The notes below the pieces were generated by a model. It saw nothing but the letters and a program-made list of their open reading frames with translations. It was not told the origin of the DNA and did not search any database. From positions 26,752,001 to 26,816,000 of the forward strand of contig NC_134025.1 of the NCBI RefSeq assembly GCF_964204645.1: a DNA stretch of 64,000 nucleotides. The letters are read 5' to 3'. Within the stretch, counting starts at the first letter, position 1, and each line of letters begins with the position of its first letter. The DNA comes from Tubulanus polymorphus (taxonomy: Eukaryota > Nemertea > Palaeonemertea > Tubulaniformes > Tubulanidae). The translations under genes were made by a program, and so were the position numbers. Shown piece by piece: positions 36,170 through 45,700 of this stretch.

Positions 36170-37242
36170 TCATGTTAGATATTCAAAAACGTAACGATCT
36201 TTATTCAGACATCTCAATTGTTACTGGGATATTACCTGCATTCACTTTCTATAGAGCTAAGAAGTACGACTTTAATATTTTATGGTGTATGCTTGTTCAA
36301 ACAATGATGGTAATAAACAATGATGTTAGTGGTATCTCGCTATCAGTATGCATGTTACATGTATGTATATAGGATACAGGGATCACCGGGTAATGCCTTA
36401 ATTAATTAAGTAACTTTGAATATCTAGATACTGTAATGGATTGTAGTAGTGCAGCTACAAACATTGAACGGGCATTATGTCATTGACGACGGGAACTTTG
36501 TTCAATATTGTCCACGTGTTGGTATCCAAATGAAAGAAACTCCGGTATTTGTATAATTCCAACGTTATTCCCTTACATATTGTATTGGAAACAATGTTAT
36601 CGAATAGCTGTTCTTTTATATGAACTTTTGTGCTAAATCTTTGAAATGAACTTATAATGTTTGATTTGAATCTTTAAGCCCACGTGCGGCTTTATAGTTT
36701 GTTAATTAGCTGTATGGACAAATTTATGGCAACGAATCCCATGCAAATTCAAAGATGCTTTTGAGATTTTATTGTCATATGAAAATTGATTCGGCATGGA
36801 GTCCTATGAACACAATCTTCTGCTACTCTGTATTCGTGAAATTACCGAATGTTTAATTAATGCTTGGATGGTGTAAATTTGTACTTTTACCCTTTGAATG
36901 TAAATAAATATTCTGAAAACATTTTTCAAAGAAAAACGTCGTTCCAGGTTTCGTTTCATTCGTTGGAATATCGAATATCAGTATATATGTTAAGTATGAG
37001 CGAAAGATATTGTTTAAAAGCTTTTTCTTGATACCTGACATAGTTAAAGGCAATTTGACCCCCGTGACGCTGGCTCCTGGTTCCTAGTTCGGCTCCCAAT
37101 TCAAAATGTCACTTTCCTATATATTTTGAACCAGTAGCCCGTTCCCGGTTCCTGGTTCAAAATAATTGTTGGATTAAAGCATCGTAAAAGGTTTTGCGCA
37201 CTTAGCTCGAGCTCGAGCTAAGTTTCAACTTAATCGACACTA

Positions 37243-38301
37243 ATGGAAACTGCGCGGAATCTTACACCCTATTGGATAGGAATCATAGAAAACAGATTCA
37301 TACAATTTTCGTCCATTACAGACTCACAATTCTGGCTCCATTTGGTCATTCTACCGACTGTTGTATTTGTGGGTTTCGTCTGTAACGGATTTACGATCGT
37401 CCTGATGCAAGTTCCAAACTTACGTCGCCATACCTTTTCTGTTTATCTAACAGCCATTGGAGTTACTGATACACTTTTTCTCAGCGCCCATTTGATGTTT
37501 TGGGTGAATTTTGTAAGTATCAGTTTACACGGACAAGGATCGCTGGTAATACGTATCAAATCGAAATACGCCTGCTTACCAACATCGCTTATTCCATCTG
37601 TAGCTCAAACTATGTCCGTTTGGTTCATGGTTGTCATATCATTCGAGAGATTCGTCTGCGTGGCTTTTCCGTTTATGATACACAAAGTGAGCATTTTGAA
37701 AATGGCACGTTTAAACGTAATATGCATTACAATGGCTGTTGTTATCCTATGGGGATCTATTCAGTACATAATCACGTACTACGACGATGTGCAGGAAATT
37801 GGCTGCATTCAGATATTTCAAACATTAGATCGCAGGATCATTCGACTGGTCTACGTTGCTATGAACGTTTACCTGTACGGTCGTGACGTACCCATCTCGA
37901 TTATCATAGTTTTCAATACTATGATTGTCGTATTTCTGAAAAGGAACAGTCTGTCTACGAATGCCGACAAAACTAGATTTCAGAGTCGCCGAATAACACT
38001 GATGATGTTGACACTTACCTGTTCGTTCTTGGCTCTCTCGATGCCTCACTGGATGATCCAAGTCGTGAAAGGTTACCTCGCTTCTGTCAGTCAGCTATTC
38101 AAGATAATCGACGATGTTTTTACATTGTTGTATATTTGTAATTACGCTATCAATTTCTTTTTATATGTGGCGACCGGAAAACTAATTTGCAAAGAAATCA
38201 AACGTTTTTTTTCAATCCAAAATCAATTCGCAACAAATCTTTTATATAGCCTACGATGTGTTGTATTTGTAAAAAATCAGAAAGAAATGAAATCAATTTA
38301 A
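37243..38301 (+). CDS. Class-A GPCR, neuropeptide-receptor-like, copy 1
   Basis: A single exon encodes 352 residues with seven hydrophobic segments. Class-A landmarks: Asn48-Gly49 in TM1, Asp76 in TM2 (GVTD), Cys111 before TM3 paired with Cys188 in the second extracellular loop, an ERF variant of the DRY motif at 135-137, and an NxxxNFFLY motif in TM7 (300-308). Sequons near the N-terminus suit glycosylation. The overall pattern is that of FMRFamide/short-peptide receptors that have expanded in invertebrates; the ligand is unknown. The tail runs about 25 residues past the point where copy 2 stops. The sequence just before the ATG differs from copy 2 by an inserted block and an AGCTCGAGCTCGAGCT palindrome. 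Confidence 0.9.
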   Translation: METARNLTPYWIGIIENRFIQFSSITDSQFWLHLVILPTVVFVGFVCNGFTIVLMQVPNLRRHTFSVYLTAIGVTDTLFLSAHLMFWVNFVSISLHGQGSLVIRIKSKYACLPTSLIPSVAQTMSVWFMVVISFERFVCVAFPFMIHKVSILKMARLNVICITMAVVILWGSIQYIITYYDDVQEIGCIQIFQTLDRRIIRLVYVAMNVYLYGRDVPISIIIVFNTMIVVFLKRNSLSTNADKTRFQSRRITLMMLTLTCSFLALSMPHWMIQVVKGYLASVSQLFKIIDDVFTLLYICNYAINFFLYVATGKLICKEIKRFFSIQNQFATNLLYSLRCVVFVKNQKEMKSI

Positions 38302-38305
38302 CGAG

Positions 38306-38410
38306 AGTAATGGGGAAAGTGTTGTTTCATACCAGAGGTCGAGAGGTCGAGCTCGCAAAGCTCACTCGCCCTCTCAACCTCTGATATGAAAAAACACTTC
38401 CCCCATTACT
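38306..38410. mobile_element. 105-bp inverted-repeat element after GPCR copy 1
   Basis: Left arm 38306-38339 and right arm 38377-38410 are inverted copies with about three mismatches (AGTAATGGGGAAAGTGTT at the left end). The centre holds GGTCGAGAGGTCGAGCTCGC. It starts four bases after the GPCR stop, exactly where similarity to copy 2 is lost. Confidence 0.7.
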
Positions 38411-38594
38411 TCTAATAATTTCATATAAATGAACATTATTTATATGAATATCATATATATGAACATTATTTATATATGTTAATTGTAAAAGTGTGAGTAA
38501 AGTGTGAGTGGTGAGTGAAATAGAATAAAAAGTAACGAGTAATTAACGAGTTGAAGAAAATATAAATTTTAATAAAAAATATGTACAATAAAAT

Positions 38595-38936
38595 ATGGAG
38601 AGTAAACAATTACATAGTGACTTCTTAAATAGAATCAAAGACCACAAATGTCAAATCTGTAGATTATAAATTCAAAAAGTTTACAGAATTAACATTACAT
38701 AAGAAATATTCAATTACAAATATTGAAACAATTACTAATAGATATGGTATTAGATTAGTTATTCACTTAGAATATGAAGGATTAAAAGGAAATAAATATA
38801 AATTCAGAACATATTTACCAGAGATAGATTTCATAGATTATCTAGTGAAGATATTGAAGAGTTATGTTCTGGTGATTTCTATTTCATTTACAAAGGTAAG
38901 AATGAAAAAGGATGTCATGATATAGATTTCGAATAA
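38595..38936 (+). pseudogene. Decayed AT-rich ORF, virus-like element remnant (first)
   Basis: An ATG at 38595 opens a short frame. The protein-like signal then continues in other frames after at least two frame breaks and ends in an acidic stretch before the stop at 38934-38936. Codons are extremely A/T-rich at the third position, unlike the host genes around it. The final part resembles, from memory, a short uncharacterised protein found beside capsid-type genes in Maverick/adintovirus-like insertions of invertebrate genomes. This assignment is tentative; no homology search was possible. Confidence 0.4.
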
Positions 38937-38953
38937 AGAAATACGTAAAATAA

Positions 38954-39571
38954 ATGCAAGATAAATCAAAAGAATATAAAATATATGTTGATTCTAGAAA
39001 ACTTACAAATTATAAATCTCATAATTTACTTGTACAATTAGATCTAAAACCAGGATAATATAATCTAGAAACCTTAGCGCAAGAAATGAATAAGAGAGCT
39101 CGCTTAAAAATGGGCGCATCTAGTAAGTTTGAAATTAAATTTATTAAAAGTGATAGTTCGAATAAAATAAGAATAAAAGTAGGTAATGAACAACATAGAT
39201 TTCTAGTAAGAAAACCTTTAGCTAAACTGTTTAGAATTCTTCCAGATAAAAATTATTCAAATATTGATACTTATACAAATATAATACCTTTTACACACTT
39301 TTATATTCATTGCAATTTAATTGACCCAACAAAAACTTTCGAAGCAACTAAAGATACAACATGTAATTCTAGTTTATTGAATATTTTACCATTAAAAAAT
39401 GTTAAACAATTTGGAACACAAATAAATTATAATTTAGCTGAATGTGATTTTAAACCTTGTATTTCACGATTTAATAATTTTGAATTAGAAATAAGAAATC
39501 ATAATGGTTACTTAATTGATTTAGATAATTTTCCTGTAATTTATGAATTAGTTATAAGATGTAAAGAGTAA
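38954..39571 (+). pseudogene. Decayed AT-rich ORF, capsid-like protein of a virus-like element (second)
   Basis: One frame stays open for about 205 codons except for a single internal stop around 39057. The longest intact piece is 39086-39571 (161 codons). There are no introns and codon use is strongly A/T-ending. The layout (N-terminal strand-rich part, short variable loop, then a C-terminal half ending in alternating strand-like residues) resembles the F54H12.2-type capsid-related proteins scattered in animal genomes through Maverick/adintovirus-type elements. That is recognition by eye only. With 38595-38936 it makes two genes of the same orientation 17 nt apart, compact like a viral genome. 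It ends 4 nt before duplication copy 2. Confidence 0.45.
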
Positions 39572-40220
39572 TTATTTTGCCTTTGATGATGAGTTCATTG
39601 CTAACTATATCGATCTATTAAATGCCGATGCATGCTTTCTTAGTTGATATCCTTATTTACCAGCAAAATTGGATAACACATTTTTTTATGATTAGCAGTT
39701 TTAGTGACAGCTGATATCTTGGATGCCTCTTCATTGTGGTTTCTACGTTTGTCGCCGCGTTTTGGTATTTTCAGTTCTGTATAGAATTGCAAAATGGCGA
39801 ATCAATCTTGCATAGTTTGTACAGGTGGAAAGGTATTATTCAGAAGTGAATATGTACAGTTGGTAAATATTTCCTAAATATTATGATATAGCATTATTTA
39901 TTTCTTTGCTTTATGTTAAGATGTTATGACAAGATGACATGTGTTCCACATGGAAGTTAAGTTTCTTTTTAATTTAGTCTTTTTAGGAGTAGAAATACTT
40001 TATTTGTGTAATCAATTCTGGTCTTCTGTTCTACGATGTAATGACCTAATTCAGTTTCATTTTGAAGAACGGTCTCTTTCTTTAGTGTATATAAGGCATA
40101 TCTAATGTATTTTTTCATCATATCTTGATATGAATAGTTAATACATATGGCGAATTTCTAAGTAGAAAGTGGTTAAGTATACAATTAACAATTAAGATTA
40201 CAATAAACATGTACAATATA

Positions 40221-40480
40221 GCCACGATCACACGAGCATTTTTAGCCCGGAACAACTGTTCATACTGGTGCCAAATGGGAACGTGCCTGTTTGGCTCAAC
40301 CGAAAACGTGGGACCAAGCCCGAGGCAAATTTTAGCACGGGACAAATGATTGCGTTTGAATTGCAACTGGATCCATAAATGAATCACTTCGCTTTGTTTA
40401 GTATCGTATGGGCCAAATTTGACTCGTGCATGATCTGTGCCGATTTGGCCCGGGCCAAATTGTCTCGGTGTGATTGCGGC
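40221..40480. mobile_element. 260-bp MITE-like element in duplication copy 2
   Basis: Counterpart of 35910-36169 with the same imperfect terminal inverted repeats (GCCACGATCACACGAG / CTCGGTGTGATTGCGGC). The sequence right after the element differs slightly between copies (TTACGAT here, TCATGTTAGAT there), so one copy changed after duplication. Confidence 0.6.
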
Positions 40481-41429
40481 TTACGATATTCAAAAACATA
40501 ACGATCTTTATTCAGACATCTCAATTGTTACTGGGATATTACCTGCATTCACTTTCTATAGAGCTAAGAAGTACGACTTTAATATTTTATGGTGTATGCT
40601 TGGTCAAACAATGATGGTAATAAACAATGATGTTAGTGGTATCTCGCTATCAGCATGCATGTTACATGTATGTATATAGGATACAGGGATCACCGGGTAA
40701 TGCCTTAATTAATTAAGTAACTTTGAATATCTAGATACTGTAATGGATTGTAGTAGTGCAGCTACAAACATTGAACGGGCATTATTTCATTGACGACGGG
40801 AACTTTGTTCAATAATGTCCACGTGTTGGTATCCAAATGAAAGAAACTCCGGTATTTGTATAATTCCAACGTTATTCCTTTACATATTGTATTGGAAACA
40901 ATGATATCGAATAGCTGTTCTTTTATATGAACTTTTGTGCTAAATCTTTGATATGAACTTATAATGTTTGATTTGAATCTTTAAGCCCACGTGCGGCTTT
41001 ATAGTTTGTTAATTAGCTGTATGGACAAATTTATGGCAACGAATCCCATGCAAATTCAAAGATGCTTTTTGAGATTTTATTGTCATATGAAAATTAATTC
41101 GGCATGGAGTCCTATGAAAACAATCTTCTGCTACTCCGTATTCGTGAAATTACTGAATGTTTAATCAATGCTTGGATGGTGTAAATTTGTATTTTTACCC
41201 TTTGAATGTAAATAAATATTCTGAAAACATTTTCAAAGAAAAACCTCGTTCCAGGTTTCGTTTCGTTCGTTGGAATATCGAATATCAGTATATATGTTAA
41301 GTATGAGCGAAAGATATTGTTTAAAAGCTTTATCTCGATACCTGACATATTTAAAGGCAATTTGTTGGATAAAGCATCCTAAAAGGTTTTGCGCACTTAG
41401 CTCGAGAAGTTTCAACTTAATCGACACTA

Positions 41430-42398
41430 ATGGAAACTGCGCGGAATCTGACACCCTATTGGATAGGAATCATAGAAAACCGATTCATACAATTTGCGTC
41501 CATTACAGACTCACAATTCTGGCTCCATTTGGTCATTCTACCGACTGTTGTATTTGTGGGTTTCGTCTGTAACGGATTTACGATCGTCCTGATGCAAGTT
41601 CCTAACTTACGTCGCCATACCTTTTCTGTATATCTAACAGCCATTGGAGTTACTGATACACTTTTTCTCAGCGCCCATTTGATGTTTTGGGTGAATTTTG
41701 TAAGTATCAGTTTACACGGACAAGGATCGCTGGTAATACGTATCAAATCGAAATACGCCTGCTTACCAACATCGCTTATTCCATCTGTAGCTCAAACTAT
41801 GTCCGCTTGGTTCATGGTTGTCATATCATTCGAGAGATTCGTCTGCGTGGCTTTTCCGTTTATGATACACAAAGTGAGCAATTTGAAAATGGCACGTTTA
41901 ACCGTAATATGCATTACAATGGCTTTTCTTAGCCTATGGGGATCTATTCAGTACATAATTACCTACTACGACGATGTGCAGGAAATTGGCTGCATTCAGA
42001 TATTTCAAACATTAGATCACAAGATCATTCGACTGGTCTACGTTGCTATGAACGTTTACGTACCCATCTCGATTATCATCGTTTTCAATACTATGATTGT
42101 CGTATTTCTGAAAAGGAACAGTTTGTCTACGAATGCCGACAAAACTAGATTTCAGAGTCGCCGAATAACAATGATGATGTTGACACTCACCTGTTCGTTT
42201 TTGGCTCTCTCGATGCCTCACTGGATGATCCAAGTCGTGAAAGGTTACCTCGCTTCTGTCAGTCAGCTGTTCAAGATAATCGACGATGTTTTTACATTGT
42301 TGTTTATTTGTAATTACGCTATCAATTTCTTTTTATATGTGGCGACTGGAAAACTAATTTGCAAAGAAATCAAACGTTTTTTTTCAATCCAAAATTAA
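41430..42398 (+). CDS. Class-A GPCR, neuropeptide-receptor-like, copy 2
   Basis: A single exon encodes 322 residues, nearly identical to copy 1 (37243-38301). All class-A landmarks are kept: TM1 Asn-Gly, TM2 Asp, the loop cysteines, ERF after TM3 and NxxxNFFLY in TM7. Three differences stand out. A 15-nt (five-residue) deletion lies at the start of TM5 (NVYVPISI versus NVYLYGRDVPISI). A C-to-T change turns a CAA codon into TAA at 42396-42398 and removes the last 25 residues of the tail. There are a few scattered substitutions. Both copies look functional apart from the tail. Which tail is ancestral cannot be decided from this window. Confidence 0.9.
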   Translation: METARNLTPYWIGIIENRFIQFASITDSQFWLHLVILPTVVFVGFVCNGFTIVLMQVPNLRRHTFSVYLTAIGVTDTLFLSAHLMFWVNFVSISLHGQGSLVIRIKSKYACLPTSLIPSVAQTMSAWFMVVISFERFVCVAFPFMIHKVSNLKMARLTVICITMAFLSLWGSIQYIITYYDDVQEIGCIQIFQTLDHKIIRLVYVAMNVYVPISIIIVFNTMIVVFLKRNSLSTNADKTRFQSRRITMMMLTLTCSFLALSMPHWMIQVVKGYLASVSQLFKIIDDVFTLLFICNYAINFFLYVATGKLICKEIKRFFSIQN

Positions 42399-42780
42399 TT
42401 CGCAACAAATCTTTTATATAGCCTACGATGTGTTGTATTTGTAAAAAATGAGACAGAAATGTTATCAATTTAACCAGTTGTCCCTGAACGAATGAACTTA
42501 GATAATGTTACACGTGTAAACTTTTGTTTCAATGATCAAAAACTCCATGTGGAAATGATCCGAAAGAATTCCTTCATTTCAAAATGCTAATAAGCGGATG
42601 AAATGTCCGAGTTATAAATTGCTTTTGTCATTCCTTCACAACGGCTTGTGTAAAACGTAGGAATTTGTGCACATATCACATCCACTGCCTCCCGGTGTAT
42701 TAAGTCCCACAATATCAAACACCATATATTTACGAAAAAACGTGAAAGTAATTTATTGATCGTTTGGAACGTTCAGGCAT

Positions 42781-42786
42781 TTTATT
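42781..42786 (-). terminator. Poly(A) signal AATAAA (minus strand) of the DEG/ENaC gene
   Basis: AATAAA on the minus strand begins only 3 nt after the stop codon of the channel gene; another site follows near 42750. The 3' UTR would be very short. Confidence 0.4.
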
Positions 42787-42789
42787 CAA

Positions 42790-45700
42790 TTATATATAAG
42801 CCGTTTCAGTTCCTTTTCGTAGGCGTCGTTGTCGGCGTAACTTAATGTCTCTACGTACTATCAAGCTACGGTAGAAAAATGCATCAAGAATTTCAAAGGC
42901 AGTGATGACGCTGGCTCCTATAAATAAACCCATAGATCCACCTATATCACCTGAAATGATGGAAAAAAATATTTGGAATCAAGCTACGCAAATATAAAAA
43001 TATTACTTTTAATCTACGTAAATATAGAAATATTGATTTTCAGGTTTTTTCAATTTCAAAAAGAGGAAAAATTACATACTCCACAAGTTAGTCGATGTAT
43101 AACCGACTTGTTGCTTGATCTCTTCATAACTCAATTCTCTCATGAATATGTCTATGCTCATGAAATTGTCCCTGTAAAATAGGTTTTCCTTCAATCAAAG
43201 GAACTTACGGCGGAAGACCGGGAAAAAATATGGAAAGCCCATGATGAATTGCATTGTGGAATTTTTTTACGATAGAGATATGCATTGGTCTCTATGGATT
43301 TCTCCATGCGATGTGGCGTGTCATTTCACTATGATATAATAGTCATGAATTACTAATTGCATCTATTTCACATTAATCTGGACAATTACCCATCTGTTTT
43401 TTACCCAAATCAAGACTCGATGAATAGTATTAGACTCACGTGGTCGAGTGTGCAAACCAAACCACAAATGCATATACCATGATTCAGGAAAAAACAATAC
43501 ATACCTAATGAATTCGGTATTCAGTTCATTTTTCTCTAGAAACGACCCAAAGTACGCTATGTAGATTTGGAACTGATTCTTCAATGTTTCGTCACACGTG
43601 CCGACAATGTGCGACAGTCGTTTAGATCTCAACAACTGTGCGATTTCATCACGCGATAGACCTCTTAAATTCCCTACATCAGTATTAGCCTGTATATACT
43701 CTTTCTCAAATTTACGAATATCGCGGCACGAGGATTGACGTAGCAATTTTTTCAAAACTAGTTCCAAATCGTTACATTTCTTCGATGAATTTCTAGGATT
43801 ATATAGCTTTAGATCTTCTTTCAACTTTTCGTATAGGGGTTTCGCACATTTTTCGTTTATGCGCATGTTCAAATCTTCGAGCGTCTTTTCCAGTGAGTTC
43901 AGCTCGTCGTGTATGTCTTGATCACGAGATCTCACTAAACTGAACAAATTCTTCACAACCATTATTGTGAACATGACATTTTCACTCGTCACTTGGTCGG
44001 CTAGCTGTGCTTTGCTAATGTTTGTGTTATTAGCGAGATAATATTCGGCATTTTTGCGAAGTGTTACCATGTGTTTCCATTGCTGTACGAACTTCATTGA
44101 AGCATTTTCTATTTCGGACACATATTGCATTATTCGCGCAAATGCCTTATTATAAAGCTGTCTATCTTTGTCGAACGCAGCTCTAGAATTGGTCACTATG
44201 TTTAATGGTTTCTCTATAATTCGATCGGAAATCATAAACACATTGTAATTGAACTGTCTGCTTCCTTTTGCGATAAGTTCTTCATTTTTCTTCCATTCGG
44301 TTTCATTCAAAACCTCGCCTTTACCGGTCATATTCAACACCATGCTTTTGGTCATTTCCAATCCTCGCACTAACGCAGGTATAGCGCGGCGATTGAAACG
44401 ATTATATATATCAGGACCCCGGTGTTTTGACACATCGAAAAAACAGGGCGGCGAAAATAACGTGTCATACTCATAAACAGAGGTATAGTTATAAACGCTT
44501 AATTTGATACCATCACGATATGCTGTGTAGGACTCGTTTATTGCCCCTTTCACAATTTCAAGAAGTGCTAACTTCGTTTCGACAGTTGCGATTATTTGTT
44601 GAGAAAGAAACCTCTTGATTGCAGTATCGTTTGAATTCGATAACATATACATCGAAATGTTGAGATTGATCAAAAACGGGATATAATCCAAACTAACGTG
44701 CTGAATGTAACGTTCGTTTAATACGTTAAAACCACGAACGAAATTGTGCTTGATTATATATTCCTCGAAAGCTAAAACATCCGAATGTAATTTTACGTGG
44801 GGGATATATTTTTCTTCAAGTCTGTCCAAAACGCGCCTTATTCCGCTGACACGATGGCCAACTTGGTGTAGCACTCGCTCTAGTTGATCGATGTCATTGA
44901 TCATTTGGGAAATCAGTTTTCGATCACGCGAAACAATTTCCTCGTCAACGCGACGACGTTTTTCTCGGGCCTGGTGATACTTTTTAGTAAGTTTGGCTGT
45001 ATAAGTACTGTCGCCGGTAAGAAGTTTGTCCTTATCCAGTTCGGATAAGACACCGGCAGTTATAAGGGGATCGTAGATTGTTTGCCGACACGGCACCGGG
45101 CATTCGCAACGTAAATCATTTGTTCCGAGGCTTTCTGTAAATAAAAAAACAGAATCAAGTGTAAAATCAAGAGAACTATACTCTGTAGTCAGGATTACTA
45201 ACAATTTTACTAATTTTACTAATTAAACTTAATTTTGATAATTTTTTAAGATTACTAATAATCTTAGAAATGAAAATATGAATCGTAATTCCAATTTTGC
45301 CATACGTTGAGAGCAGAACTTATTTACCGAGCAATGGTCTGACACATGTAATAAACTGATGTAATGTACACGAAGGCAGAGTATCGTCTGCAAACAATAG
45401 AGAAGACTTTTCATCATAGGATATTTCAAAGGCTATTAATTTCAGCAGTTTCTGCATGTTTATAAACTCACGATCATCTGCTCGAAGATAAAAATCTCGA
45501 CATTTGCATGTTTTTCTGACTTCTTTTTGTTTACATTCGGCGTGACATGCAGACACTGAGTAATGTTCGAAGTAATCGAGTTTCACACTATCGTCACATT
45601 TCCCGTGCGGTTCTGGTAGATTATGTACCTTTCGTTGAAAAAATTATACGATACAATTTATTTTCAGTTAATAAAAATGAGAAAACCATTCTTTAAGTCG

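Larger units (their letters stand above)
35255..38302. repeat. Tandem segmental duplication, copy 1
   Basis: This 3-kb segment is highly similar, in the same orientation, to 39576-42472. Similarity starts at TTTGCCTTTGAT and ends just after the GPCR stop at CAATTTAAC. It carries non-coding flank, a MITE (35910-36169) and an intronless GPCR. Differences are substitutions, small indels and one insertion of about 110 bp near 37055-37165. Confidence 0.95.
39576..42472. repeat. Tandem segmental duplication, copy 2
   Basis: This is the second copy of the 3-kb unit seen at 35255-38302, in the same orientation. It lacks the insertion of about 110 bp found before the GPCR in copy 1 and has a shorter GPCR. 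High identity across non-coding DNA points to a fairly recent event or to gene conversion. Confidence 0.95.
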
